Assembly: GCF_905171775.1 (NCBI RefSeq)
Contig: NC_053489.1
Span: forward strand, 389,783,849 to 389,847,848
Direction of reading: 5' to 3'
Source: Rana temporaria
Lineage: Eukaryota > Chordata > Amphibia > Anura > Ranidae
Length of the DNA stretch: 64,000 nucleotides
Position 1 is the first letter of the stretch, and every line of letters begins with the position of its first letter. The notes beneath the pieces are model-generated. The model had not been told where the DNA came from and searched no databases. It saw only the letters and a program-made list of their open reading frames with translations. A program made the position numbers and the translations under genes. Positions 53,258 through 64,000 of the stretch are shown in pieces.

Positions 53258-54421
53258 AAAACAAACATAAAAAAGTGCAGCGCATATATGATAAATAAAC
53301 GCCTATATATTACATAAGGTGTCCAACAGTGATAATGAAACAAATTAATAAATATATGTATATCACCAAATAAATTGAACAATCACTTATTAAATGTTCA
53401 GAAAAAAGTTCAAAGTAAATAAAGTGATGATAGTCCCTATATTCCGGAACATGAAGTAAAGGAAACCGCCACCATCCAATATAGAAGAGGTTTACCGAAG
53501 GCAGTGAACCCAAAAGAACGTATGTTCAAAAGGGTCAACAGGGCATGGTATGAACCACTGGAAGAACTGGAGCCTCACCTGTAGTTCCCAAACAAACGAT
53601 ACCCACACCAATCAACGTAAACAAGAGGGTGCATCGTCACCCCAGACCAGTGTTTCCCAACTCCAGTCCTCAAGGCACACCAACAGGTCATGTTTTCAGG
53701 CTTTCCATTATTTTGCACAGGTGATTTAATCAGTTTCACTGCCTTAGTAATTACCACAGCCGTTTCATCTGAGGGAAATCCTGAAAACATGACCTGTTGG
53801 TGTGCCTTGAGGACTGGAGTTGGGAAACACTGCCCCAGACGATGCACTTTGATGCGAAACGCGTTGGAAGACTCCACTGCTGCCGTTTTTACCTACAAGC
53901 GCTGTTTTTATCCTTCTTAATGAAAGTGTTCCTACCTACATTAAATTTCATTTATATACAGTATTATGCTATGTGCCCTTTTCTTTTTTTCTTCAATTTA
54001 CATCCCATTGGCTCTACGGCCCTCCACCTGGAAGCTACTTACCATCGAAGTATCCTCTTGTTTTATGTTGATTGGTGTGGGTATCATTTGTTTGGGAACT
54101 ACAGCTCAGGATCCAGTTCTTCCAGTGGTTCATACCATGCCCTGTTGACCCCTTTGAACATACGTTCTTTTGGGTTCACTGCCTTCGGTAAGCCTCTTCT
54201 ATATTGGATGGTGGCGGTTTCCTTTACTTCACATTCCAGAATATAGGGACTATCATCACTTTATTCACTTTGGACTTTTTTTTGAACATTTAAAGTGATT
54301 GTTCAATTTATTTTGTGATATACATACATTTATTCATTTGTTTATCATCACTGTTGGACACCATATGTAATATATAGGGTTTATTTATCATATATGCGCT
54401 GCACTTTTTTATGTTTGCATT
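53258..54421. mobile_element. 1.16-kb inverted repeat with arms of about 360 bp
   Basis: The left arm (about 53258-53630) and the right arm (about 54065-54421) are inverted copies. Examples are AAAAAAGTGCAGCGCATATA facing TATATGCGCTGCACTTTTTT, and CATGGTATGAACCACTGGAA facing TTCCAGTGGTTCATACCATG. The centre contains GATGCGAAACGCGTTGGAAG. A hAT MITE (53648-53832) has inserted just inside the left arm. The right arm breaks near 54110, where ACAGCTCAGGATCCAG differs slightly from its partner. The class is unknown. Confidence 0.8.
53648..53832. mobile_element. hAT MITE (185 bp)
   Basis: The ends CAGTGTTTCCCAACTCCAGT and ACTGGAGTTGGGAAACACTG are perfect inverted repeats; the arms extend about 55 bases with few mismatches. 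The 8-bp duplication CCCCAGAC is perfect (53640-53647 and 53833-53840). The perfect duplication and near-identical arms suggest a recent insertion into an older inverted repeat. Confidence 0.92.
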
Positions 54422-55113
54422 ATAAACTATTAGTTTTATCATTTTTTGAAAAAAAAAAAAAAGTGGGGAGGTGTAATGTAATAAGTATGACATTTCACTA
54501 AGAATATATGGTATTGATGCTTTAGAAGATACGTTATGTTATTTATATCTTGATATTTGCAAGAACTCTCATTTTTATGTTGGGGGGGATACTTATACAA
54601 AAAGCAAGACGTATGTGTGTACAGATATGATTGTTTTATAATTCATGTTTTTAAGACATAGGAGAGGTCAAAAATAACTAAATAAAATAAACCATAGTAA
54701 TTAAAATTAGGCTACTGACTTAGACAGTATAGTAGTGACTGACAGAAGAGACCCATGCTGACTGCTATAGAATTAATGAACTACAGTAAAGAATGTGCTG
54801 GGATGGACAAAAAGTGGAATGGTTTTGGGTTTAGCAAAATTTGTGGGAAGAATGCAGAATTAAAACTAATGACAAATCTGGACTGACTATAATGACGATA
54901 TGACATGACTAAAGTAATAGTGACTGATAGGTGGAGTCAAGGTTAAGAAATTATAAGAATTTTACAATTATTGTATGGGAAATAGTATAGGAAATGTAAA
55001 AGAATAGTCTATATAAAATACTTTGTATTGAAAAACATGTACTTCAAGGGATTTATACTGATAATGTGGAGAACAATTCTAAAAGTATTGTATTATGAAA
55101 AAACTATATACAT
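54422..55113. other. AT-rich stretch without recognised features
   Basis: The stretch is AT-rich, with an A run at 54450-54462 followed by GTGGGGAGGTGTAATG. That could be a polypurine tract and LTR start, but no partner is visible. There are no open frames of note. Confidence 0.35.
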
Positions 55114-55687
55114 CATAGGTGTGCGCAGCCTATTGCATTAGGGTTTGCACCCCAAAGCACAAACCTTTGCATGTGTGTGCAAGTGTATATACAGTATACT
55201 GATGGTGTCAGTAGAGTGGTGGACGGTGTCAGTAGGGCAGAGATTGGTGTCAGTAGGGCAGAGATTGGTGTCAGTAGGGCAGTGTCAGTAGTTTTTATCT
55301 TTTTAATATTTTTTTATTTTAGGAGCCCCATTAGGGAGCTTTGGTGAAATATCAGGGATCTATTTCATGTGCGTTACTGCACGTTTAACACAGTATATTA
55401 CTGTGCATTACTGCATGTTTAACACAGTATATTTCTGTGCATTAGTGCACGTTTAATGCAGTATATTTCTGTGCATTAGTGCACGTTTATACGCAGTATA
55501 TTTCTGTGCATTAGTGCACGTTTATACGCAGTATATTTCTGTGCATTAGTGCACATTTAATGCAGTATATTTCAGTGTGTTATGTGCCAATTAATGCTGT
55601 ATTTTTCTGTGCGTTAGTGCACGTTTAACGCAGTATGTTTTGGTGCAATCTGCACCACACGGTGATTAGGGTGTGCCCACGCCTATG
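55114..55687. mobile_element. Short non-autonomous hAT element
   Basis: The ends CATAGGTGTGCGCAGCC and GGTGTGCCCACGCCTATG are imperfect inverted repeats starting CA and ending TG. The 8-bp duplication ATATACAT is perfect (55106-55113 and 55688-55695). The interior is almost wholly tandem repeats. There is no transposase. Confidence 0.85.
55200..55635. repeat. Two tandem arrays inside the short hAT element
   Basis: The first array (55200-55290) repeats GGTGTCAGTAGGGCAGAGAT in units of about 21-25 bases. The second (55370-55635) repeats CAGTATATTTCTGTGCATTA and GTGCACGTTTA in about seven units of some 40 bases. Confidence 0.85.
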
Positions 55688-55746
55688 ATATACATACATG
55701 TATACTATATTTTAGTGGATGTTGTAAAAGTAAAAGTTACTCCAGG

Positions 55747-56835
55747 TTGGACTATATCTTCTCCACCCCCACTATTCTAGCCAACTCTAGGTCAGCCTCC
55801 ATTCATTGCTGCGTATGGTCGGACCACCATATCGCCTCGTTTACCACTGATCTTGTTGGACAGACCCCCACTCCTTTCACCTGGAGACTAAACAAGGCAA
55901 TCCTCTCTGACTCGGCTGTGGAGACAGCCCAATCTATTGGCACTTATTTTGCTCTTAATTCCCTGCCTGAAACCCCCATCCCCACAGTTTGGGTGGCACA
56001 TAAGGCAGTGCTGAGGGGTAAGCTTATTAGCCTGGCCTCTACAAGCAATAGACTGAATAAACACAAAATTATTCAGCTCTCTCAGGGGCTGGATGTATTG
56101 TATAAAAACTCTGCTGCACTGTCGTTGGATTCGACCAGACGGACCATTGAACAAAAACGTCTAGAATTGGACTCTTTACTCTCTGCTAAAGTTGAGAAGG
56201 CCCTAAGATGGTCGAAAGCCAGATTTTTGTTACACAGTAATGCAGCTTCTACTATTTTTTCCAGAAAGCTGAACCAGTCTTTTCACCCCCCACATGTATG
56301 TAAAGTATCCTCCCCTTCGGGGAAGCTAACCTCTCACCCTCAAGAAGTTCTAAAAAAAAAAAAAAAAATTATTATTACTCTAGGCTGCTGGGGACACCCC
56401 AAGGGGAACCATCCCAAGCAGCTCTAGATAGCTTTGATGATATTTCTCTCCCTACCCTCTCCACCTCCCAGTCAGACAAACTCAACTCACCCATCTCCCC
56501 ATCAGAAGTACTCAATATCATAAAAAGTCTCAAAAAATGGCTCCTCCCCGGAGCCGGATGGCTTCTCGGCTATATATTATAAGAAATTTGCCCCCCAACG
56601 CACACCCACACTAGTTCAGCTTTTTAACTCTGTCCTCCAGGGTGGCAATTTCCCTGAAGAAATGTTGTTGGCTAATATGTCTCCTATTCCGAAGCAAAAT
56701 AAGGACCACTCCTTGCCTCAGAACTTTAGGCCTATATCGTTTATTAACAATGATTTGAAAATCTTTAGCAGGATTTTGGCTGACAGACTTGGGGGGATGA
56801 TCTCCTCCCTGATCTCTCCTTTCCAGTCAGGGTTT
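55747..56835 (+). pseudogene. L1 ORF2, 5' part (endonuclease end to RT start)
   Basis: The frame begins RLDYIFSTPTILANS and has VWSDHHIASFTTDL, the SDH block at the end of the APE-type endonuclease. A long linker follows to an A run at about 56351, beyond which the frame changes several times. From 56662 the reverse transcriptase opens: MSPIPKQNKDHSLPQNFRPI and INNDLKIFSRILADRL, then ISPFQSGF at the insertion site. N- and C-terminal parts are missing or displaced; inactive. Confidence 0.8.
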
Positions 56836-57019
56836 TTTTTTTTTTTTTTTGTAAAATTATTTTTATTGAATTTTTCAAGACACATACACAATAACAGGCC
56901 ACAAACGCGACCAACAGTTACCGGTCATGACACATAGACCGGTGTACAAACCAAAACCCAACCAAAAGAAAAGGGGGAGGGGGGGGGGAGTGGGGGGAAG
57001 AAGAGGGAAGAAAGAATAA

Positions 57020-57056
<37 letters not shown>

Positions 57057-57373
57057 GGGACAAATGCTTGCATTAGGCATATTCAACACCGGTCAAATGT
57101 AATGAGATGGATTATAATGCAATGAAGTCCAAGCTTGACCGTTCCCCCTTACACAGTATAAATAACGCCTTCTTGCCGACCCTTGACCCCAGTACCGAGC
57201 TAAGAGACGGATGCTCGCACTCCATCATGGAGGACCGAACCCCTCCATAATAGCATAGTAACAAGTACCCTCTTCAAAGTGAACAGTCATCATGAGACAT
57301 ATCCTGCGCCCCTACTCACAATTTCCCTGACCCCCTCAGCCGTCAGACCCCGCATGCCTCCTACCCATCCAGC

Positions 57374-60300
57374 TTAATCTGACACTGTATCCACAGAGGC
57401 CATCCAGCCCCCCCATACCTTATCAAACTTGGTCAAAGCCCCTCTATTCAAGTAAGTTGCCTTATAGAATGGGATGGCTTTGTTGACTAACACCTTCCAG
57501 GCTGTCACCGTTGGGGCTGAGGAGCTCTTCCATGAAAGGATGATTCTTTTTTTGGCATAAAAAAGCAGCAGAATGAGAAGAGTCCTTATAGCCCTGGTCG
57601 TGGCCAGGGGTTCAACTAGTTGCAGCAAACACACCTCCACAGTCATGGGGATCGAGATAGAGGTGACCGACCTAATGCAATCTACCACCTCCTGCCAGTA
57701 TGCCCTGATCTGGGGGCAATCCCAGAAGACATGCATAAAACCGGCAGAGGGCATGGAGCACCGCCAGCAGGCAGAGCCCTGACCTCCGAACATTCTAGCC
57801 AGTCTGGCCGGGGTCAGGTATATCCTATGCAAGAACTTGTAGTGTATAAGCCTGTCCCTAGTGGAGACCAGGGCCTGAAATGCCGCCCCCCAGACATCGT
57901 CCCAGTCGTCCCTGTCCAGTCCCGGGGCCACAGACACCCAAGCACTCCTGCAGGGCGACAGCAGCTTGGTAGTGTCCTGAAAGAGCTCCTGATAGATGCT
58001 AGATACCGTCTTAGGAAGTGATTCGCTACGGGCCAGCGATTCCAAATCCCCGATCTCTAAAGTCAAAGGGACCCCACCAAATTGAGCCAGGAATGCATGG
58101 CGCAACTGCAGGAACCTAAAGAAATGGGTATTGGGAAGGTCATAGCGCGCCTTTAGTTCATCAAACGTCAGAAGTATACCGTTCCCCACAATGTGACTTA
58201 AGGTCTTTATCCCATAGGCCGCCCACACCACCGGGTCCGGGTAGTCCAGAAAGTGTGACAAATTAGGGTTTCTCCATAGAGGCGTTTTGGGGGAGAGGGT
58301 GAGGCGATCAGAAGGCCTCAGTTCTTGTGCCACAGACCATGCTCTGATCACTGACCTCATGGAGTGCGTCAAGGGGTAAGGGGCCCTCGGGCCTCTATAA
58401 ACTAAGTAGGAGAGCGCCTCATAGGAACCCACACAAGCCGCCTCCAATGACACCGCAGCATCGTCCGGAGCAGAAGTCAGCCAACGGTGTGCAACCGTCA
58501 GCTGGCCTGCCAGGAAGTACCTATGGAAGTCGGGTACCGCCAAACCCCCCTCCCCCCAGGGTTGTTTCAGGATGGCCAACTTGAGACGAGGGAGATTACC
58601 CTGCCACAAGAAGGAGGAGATCATACCATCTATGGCCCTAAAAATGGACTTTGGGATCCACACCGGAGTGTTCCTAAGTGTATAAAGCAGGAGAGGGAGA
58701 ATCTTCATTTTAATAAGATTGACCCTACCAATGAGGGACAGGGGGAGATTCTTCCAGGAGTTCAACTTCCTGGAGACAGTGCTCAATAATGGGGACACAT
58801 TGAGGTTAACAAAGTCTGACACAGAGTTCGTAATTTGTAACCCCAGGTACCTAATCTGAGTTACCCACTGTAGGGGATTAGAAGGATCAGCTTGTCTAGA
58901 CGACACATGGGACCGGAGTGGGAGGATTTTTGACTTGGTCCAGTTGACCTTGAGGCCCGAGACCACAGAGAACCTGCTCATCAATGAAAGTGCGGCATGT
59001 AAGGAAGGACCGGTATCCCCCAGAAACAAAACCAGGTCATCTGCGTAAAGCGCTAGTGACTCAGTCAAGGTGCCCACCTTGATTCCCTCAATTTGAGGCG
59101 AGGATCGTAGTGCAATTGCCAGGGGTTCCATCACCAGGGCAAATAAGCCCGGTGACAAGGGACACCCCTGTCTGGTGCCTCTGAATACCGGGAAGGTGCA
59201 CGACACCTCACCATTTAAACGAATTGCCGCCACCGGACTACTATATAGCAATGATATCCATTTAAGGAACACAGGGCCGAAGCCCATACGCTCCAGTACC
59301 TGGGTCATGTAGCCCCAATCAATGGAGTCAAACGCCTTCTCAAGATCGAAAAACACCATGGCCCCCCCGTGAGATATGTCCCCGTCAATCTGTGTGTGGG
59401 CGTACACTCTGCGTAAGTTAATATCTGTAGCCTTCTTGGGCATGAACCCTGTCTGGTCAGGTGAAATTAAGTGTTCTAAGCAGGGCATCAACCTATTAGC
59501 TAACATCTTGGTCAAAATTTTTAGGTCCATATTCAGTAGAGCAATTGGCCTATATGAGGAACAATGGAGGGGGTCCTTCCCTGGTTTGGGAAGCACAACC
59601 ACCTGGGCCTCGTACCACGAGGGGGGCAAACTTCCCACCTCCAAACATTCCCTGTAGAGGGTCAGCAACCTGTGCGAGACCACATCAGAGTAAGTCTTGT
59701 ACCACTCTGCCGGAATCCCATCAGGACCCGGTGCCTTTCCATTTGGGAAGGAAGCAATAGCCAGTCAGCTCCTTAGGAGAAAAAGGAGCCTCCAGGAGCT
59801 CCACCGCCTCCCCAGGCAACACCGGGATCGGAAAGGAGTCCAGCAGGTCCGTCAGAACCTGATTGTCATACTGTGGGATAGCCGCATAGAGGTCAGAGTA
59901 GTAGGACACAAAAGCCTGCATTATCCCCTCCCTGTCCCCCACCAAGGCTCCTCCTGCCGTGTGTATGCAAGGAATTGCCACATGAGGCCTAGCATCTGCC
60001 GCTAAGTATGCCAGCAATTTTCCGTTCTTGTCCCCCTTCTCAAATAAGTCTTCCGCCTTACATTTAAACATGCATTGCGTAAGAGATTGCTGATGAACCA
60101 AGAAGGCCCTTCTGGCCATCTGCAACTCCGCAAGTGTGGAGGCAGAGGGCGCCTCAGCATGAGCCTTCGCACACCGAACCTCATGGACCTGGAGCGCCTT
60201 CGACTCTGAATTCTTCTCAGTCCTAGCAGCCTTGATAGCAGCAATGTACACACCCCGGGTGGACGCTTTAAATGCATCCCATACCATGTGCCCACCCGTA

Positions 60301-61218
60301 GAGCCGTCATTGACCTCCCAGTACTCAGCAATATGGCCGGCAACCAGCGGCTCAACCGATGGTTCATCAACCCACCCCGGGTGTAGTCTCCAGATCCTCC
60401 GGCTACCCCCCCCAGGGCGGCACAGCGTCACCTGCAAGGGGGTGTGATCCGAGAGACCCCCGGCCAGGTAACCAACATCGGTCACCAGCGGCAGGAGGGT
60501 CGGATTCGCAAAGGCCAGATCAATACGGGAGGAGGATGAGCTGACGTGGGAAAGATAGGAGTAACCTCTCTCACCAGGATGTTTCCACCGCCACACCTCC
60601 TCCAAAGCCGCCACATCTGCCCAGTGCCCGAGATCCAGATTCCGCACCCGGTTCGGGTTAGAAGTGTCCAGCTCATAATCGATCACATTATTAAAATCCC
60701 CAGCCACTAGCAATTTTAGTGGACCAAAGGTGGCAATCCTCTCTAAAATCAGGTACAACACCTCCTTGTGAAAGGGGGGGGGGGATGTAAACATTTGCTA
60801 TAGCCAACAGCTGAGAGTCTACTGTGAGGACTACAATAGCATACCTCCCTTGAGGGTCCGTCACCACATGCTCTATATTACATTGCAATTTCTTATGCAG
60901 CAAGATGACCACACCTCTGGCGTATGAGGAGTAAGTGGAGTGCACTGCCCTCTGTATCCAGCTCCTGTTCAGGGAAAGGGTTTTACTACCCACCAGGTGG
61001 GTTTCCTGCAGGAGGACAATATGGGGGTTCAGGGATTTGAGGTACTGTAAGACTAAAGAGCGTTTGAATTTAGAGTTTAAACCGCGGACATTCCACGATA
61101 CTAGTTTGATATCATTCATTGGGTCTGGAAAAGAAAAATATTTGAAGGACAGGAGGGGCACACGAATCCAGCCAGTCAGGGGGGGGGAGTCTGGACACAG
61201 AGAGCCACAGGGTAACAT
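57374..61218 (-). pseudogene. L1 ORF2 (endonuclease-RT), two frameshifts
   Basis: The minus strand carries the whole protein in three registers. The APE endonuclease starts near 61115: LVSWNVRGLNSKFKRS, LLQETHLVGSKTLSL, then after a shift in the C run (G's on the plus strand, 60774-60784) LLVAGDFNNVIDYELD and GLSDHTPLQVTL. A second shift near 59765 precedes NGKAPGPDGIPAEWY. From 59683 one frame of 769 codons covers the reverse transcriptase: VVLPKPGKDPLHCSSYRPIA, FFDLEKAFDSIDW, FRGTRQGCPLSPG, LYADDLVLFLGD, then the C-terminal domain ending near 57374, with C-x2-C and H residues (SACWRCSMPSAGFMHVFWDC). Both shifts are single-base in nature, so the copy died recently or one is an assembly error. 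Confidence 0.92.
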
Positions 61219-61849
61219 ATTTCAATGGTTCAATATACATGTCATGAAGGGTATCACACACTGTAACACGCACATGGGGCGAAGCCCCAAAGCAGAGGAA
61301 AGGTGAAGGCAAAAAGTCAATGTCCCAAGGGTAAAAAAAGGAAGGGGGGGGGGGAGAGGTAAAAAAAAGAGGGGGGGGAAACAAAACATGCCAGTAAGAA
61401 AAATTAAAAACATCTGGCAAAAATACAGTGAAAAAAACATCACACAAGCCCCAACGCCCTGTTTGCTCCAGGCGAACCAAACTAAAAAACGGTTTTACCG
61501 CCGGAGAAACTTTGTACCCAAAACGTATAGAACAGCCGTGGAACGTCTCAAAAGTCCATCCACTTCAAAAAAGAGAGAAAAAAAAAAAAAAAAAGTTGTG
61601 GGGGGTTTCAGGGAATCACGCGGGATTTTCAATCCGTGCTTAACCGTACCTGCTGCTCCTGTCCGGAACGGATGATTGACCGCTCGTAGCATTTCAACCA
61701 GCTTTCAGCTATGAAGTTCCACAACAAAGTGTAACCGGAGCATATCATTCAAACACTGCAACATGGAACCACTGCTCCCAGCAAGGACATCGTAGACAGG
61801 TAAGTGACTTCTCCTCCCTGGTCGATCACATCGCCACCTCAATACCTCC

Positions 61850-62785
61850 TCAGGCCAGTGAATCCAGCCAATCCACCGCTTCCATCGGAGAATCAAAAAA
61901 TTTTGCTGAGCCCCTGTGAATCACCTTCAGACGGCTAGGGTAGAGCATGCTGTATACCAGGCCCTTCTCTCTCAAGCGACGACGGACGTCTGTGAAGGAG
62001 CGCCGCTTCTTCTGCAGCTCTTGTGAGAAGTCAGGATACAGGTGAATCACAGCATTTTCATGTTTCAGGTCAGGGTGTTTACGGGCTTCGGCCAGGATCG
62101 TGTCCCGGTCCCTGAAGTTAAGCAGGCGGACAAGGAAGGCACGCGGCCATGCGCCCGCAGGCCTCCTACCGGCAGGTACCCTGTGGGCGCGTTCCACCAC
62201 ATATACAGGTGACAGGTTCCGCAGGTCCAGAAGGTCTTTAAAGAAGGATTCTGCAAACTCCACCGGGTTGGCGCCCTCTGCGCCCTCAGGGAGCCCAACC
62301 ACCCGCACATTATTGCGGCGCAGGCGGTTCTCGGCATCTTCAGAACGGGCCATCAGGACTCTGACCTGCTGTTGCAGTTCCCCAACAGAATGAGAGGTGG
62401 AAGCCACTGTGTCCTCCATTACTGACAATCGTTGCTCTGCCTCAGACAGGCGGCCCCTGAATTTATCCATGTCCTGCCTTATGAGCCCACACTCTATAGC
62501 CAGCGTGTCTATCTTACCCTCTACAGAGGATTTGCTGTCTGCGATGGCCGCCAGGATCGCGGCGGTGGATCGGCCTTCCAGCTGCCCCGGGGGACTCCTC
62601 ACCTCCATCTGTGACTCCTCCAGGTCCAGGGCCTCAAGATCCGCCATCCAGGACTCTGTCTGCACCGCTACCGAGGCCGGAGAAGATGAGGAAGGCTCCA
62701 AGATGGCCGCCGCGCGTGTGGTCAGCGGCGGAAAACGGGACGAATAACTCGTCACCTTCTTAGCCGAGTTGCGCTTGCCGGGCAT
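61850..62785 (-). CDS. L1 ORF1 protein, open (311 codons)
   Basis: The frame starts at MPGKRNSAKKVTSYSSRFPP (basic) and runs unbroken. An acidic middle (LEALDLEESQMEVRSP) precedes a coiled coil from about residue 75 to 155 (CGLIRQDMDKFRGRLSEAEQ, VGELQQQVRVLMARSEDAEN). The RRM-like and C-terminal domains have RRNNVRVVGLPEGAEGAN, YVVERAHRVPAG and FLVRLLNFRDRDTILAEAR. This is the L1 ORF1p layout: a trimeric RNA-binding chaperone that packages the element RNA. About 100 bases of 5' leader lie upstream before the insertion edge. It is the best preserved reading frame in the window with a clear function. Confidence 0.9.
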   Translation of the reverse strand: MPGKRNSAKKVTSYSSRFPPLTTRAAAILEPSSSSPASVAVQTESWMADLEALDLEESQMEVRSPPGQLEGRSTAAILAAIADSKSSVEGKIDTLAIECGLIRQDMDKFRGRLSEAEQRLSVMEDTVASTSHSVGELQQQVRVLMARSEDAENRLRRNNVRVVGLPEGAEGANPVEFAESFFKDLLDLRNLSPVYVVERAHRVPAGRRPAGAWPRAFLVRLLNFRDRDTILAEARKHPDLKHENAVIHLYPDFSQELQKKRRSFTDVRRRLREKGLVYSMLYPSRLKVIHRGSAKFFDSPMEAVDWLDSLA

Positions 62786-62936
62786 CGGGAGGACCGGGGG
62801 AGCCCCCCAGACAGGAGGGAGAATTTTGCTGAGCAGGATGGCTCTTGGAAGCGAGGATGGGGACGGATTCTGTGCACGGATGGCAGGAGCACAAGCTTAG
62901 CACGTCCGTTCCTCTCTACATCCCGGCCACGCCCCC

Positions 62937-63765
62937 TTCCAGTCAGGGTTTATCCCTCATTGGTTCATTGCGGATAATATCCACCTGGCAACGAATATAC
63001 AAGACGCAAACCTATTTTCTTAAAAAACTATTTATGCTTAGACTTGACATACATAAGGCATTTGACAGTGTGTCTTGGAGCCATGTGTCTCGCCTGTTGC
63101 AGCGTTATGGCATTCGGGGTGAATTCAGTCATGCCTTTCATGCTATGTATCAGAATCCCAGCACTTGCATCAGAATCCCCGGTTGTAGTTCCGATTTTTT
63201 TCCAGCTCGGTAGGGGTACTAGACAAGGCTGTCCATTGTCCCCACTTATCTTTGTTCTAGCCATTGAACCCCTGGCTATTGCAATCCTTAGACACCCTGA
63301 CATCCCTTGCTACAGTAAGGCTAACTCTACATACAAATTCTGCATGTACGCAGATGACGTACTCTTATTCCTCACCAACACTCTGATCACCCTACAAAAC
63401 CTTGACACCCTAGAAACATTTGCAGAGGTCTCTGGCCTTTCAGTCAATGTGGCCAAATCAGTGGCTCTCCCTGTGGGCTTCCCCCCCTTCCGAGTTGTAG
63501 AATCTTAAACGATCTTTCCCTTTCTCATGGGCTAAGTCCAGTCTCTCCTATTTGGGAGTAAAGATCTCGGGGGGTTATGCAGGACTATTCATTCTCAACT
63601 TCTCTCCTCTTATTGTTCATTTGAAACATTTACTCAAGACATGGGCTCCTTATAAGATCTAATTTTTGGGAAGGATCACGGCAATCAAGATGACGATCTT
63701 GCCCAAGCTCCTCTACCTATTTAGAGCTCTGCCACAAATTATCTTTAAGTCCTATCTTCTTAAAG
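62937..63765 (+). pseudogene. L1 ORF2, 3' part (reverse transcriptase core)
   Basis: After the inserted L1 the reverse transcriptase resumes, with LDIHKAFDSVSWSHV (motif A), RGTRQGCPLSPLIFVLAIE and KFCMYADDVLLFLTN (catalytic YADD), then VSGLSVNVAKSVALP. A frameshift near 63190 separates motif A from the later motifs. Sequence resembling SLSYLGVKIS and AIKMTILPKLLYLFRALP follows to about 63760 in further frames. It is inactive. Confidence 0.85.
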
Positions 63766-64000
63766 GGGTTGTAAAGGTACAATTTTTTTTCCCTAAATAG
63801 CTTCCTTTACCTTAGTGCAGTCCTCCTTTACTTAGCTCATCCTTCGATTTTGCTTTTAAATGTCCCTATTTTTTCTGAGAAATCCTCAAGCCGCGTACAC
63901 ACGACCATTATTAATTTTCTAGAAAAAACAACGTTTTTTTTCGATGTGATTCTTGTCAAGCCTGCCTTGTATACACACAATCATGAAAAAAAAAAATGCT
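63766..64000. mobile_element. Two nested fold-back elements at the window end
   Basis: TTAAAGGGGTTGTAAAGGTA opens one TTAA-type element at about 63763. At 63891 a copy of the GCCGCGTACACACGA family (complete at 37940-38762) begins inside it. Both right ends lie outside the window. Confidence 0.6.

Larger units (their letters stand above)
56836..62936 (-). mobile_element. Nearly intact L1-type LINE, minus strand
   Basis: The 6.1-kb element has a poly-A tail read as T's (56833-56850), an AATAAA signal on the minus strand at 56862-56867, a full ORF2 with two frameshifts and an open ORF1. A 15-bp duplication TTCCAGTCAGGGTTT flanks it. The 3' untranslated region holds long purine/pyrimidine runs (56970-57060). 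Its proteins resemble those of the L1 at 6424-13863, but this copy is much less decayed. Confidence 0.92.
55736..63765 (+). mobile_element. Plus-strand L1-type LINE, split by another L1
   Basis: The element's own parts are 55736-56835 and 62937-63765. The 5' end is truncated inside the endonuclease, and the 3' end is lost where a fold-back element starts near 63766. A minus-strand L1 is inserted in the reverse transcriptase, and the 15-bp duplication TTCCAGTCAGGGTTT marks the site (56821-56835 and 62937-62951). Confidence 0.85.

Noticed and set aside
54440..54490. A run followed by GTGGGGAGGTGTAATG as a polypurine tract and LTR start
   Set aside because: No second copy, primer site or internal region could be found to support an LTR element.

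Overview
The window looks like repeat-dense chromosomal DNA of an anuran amphibian, probably a ranid frog. This is inferred from the mix of repeats: L1/Tx1-type LINEs, an L2 LINE, a CR1 tail, a DIRS element, a Penelope-like remnant, several Tc1 elements, piggyBac elements with TTAA duplications, many hAT elements with 8-bp duplications, Harbinger-like fold-back elements and (TA)n tracts. I found no host protein-coding gene I can support. Nearly every long reading frame belongs to a transposable element or lies in a minisatellite. The best place for unique host DNA is about 2434-4042.

Layout. 1-6112: a patchwork of fold-back elements, Tc1/mariner and LINE remnants, plus the unassigned stretch. 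6113-24950: one piggyBac element stretched to 18.8 kb by nested insertions. These are an L1 (6424-13863) that itself carries a hAT element (6589-8117), a fold-back element (17103-17771), and a large hAT element (18812-24787) that carries a Tc1 remnant and a small hAT MITE. 24955-29640: a second piggyBac-like repeat, split by a complete Tc1 (itself split by a hAT element) and by a CR1 LINE. 29640-31214: a SINE/LINE-like tail split by a hAT element made largely of a 21-bp minisatellite. 31215-40235: a minus-strand DIRS retrotransposon with most of its reverse transcriptase deleted. A 6.8-kb hAT element (33052-39855) sits in what looks like its gag intron.

40236-42953: a Penelope-like endonuclease fragment, then a gag-only LTR element on the minus strand. 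42953-47689: a minus-strand Tc1 broken by an L2 LINE, a solo LTR, a piggyBac MITE and a fold-back element. 47692-52535: the env-to-LTR end of an endogenous retrovirus, decayed and interrupted. 52655-55687: a Harbinger transposase fragment, a 1.16-kb inverted repeat split by a hAT MITE, and a short hAT element. 55736-63765: a plus-strand L1 split by a minus-strand, nearly intact L1 of the same broad type (56836-62936). The window ends inside further fold-back elements.

The elements do not work together as a pathway. The content is a relative-age record: perfect target-site duplications at nested boundaries give the order of insertion. The least decayed coding units are the inner L1 (ORF1 open, ORF2 with two frameshifts), the large hAT transposase (one frame of about 1,048 codons with three stops) and the L2 LINE (one stop). 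Family names come from recognised motifs and remembered repeat sequence; no database search was run.
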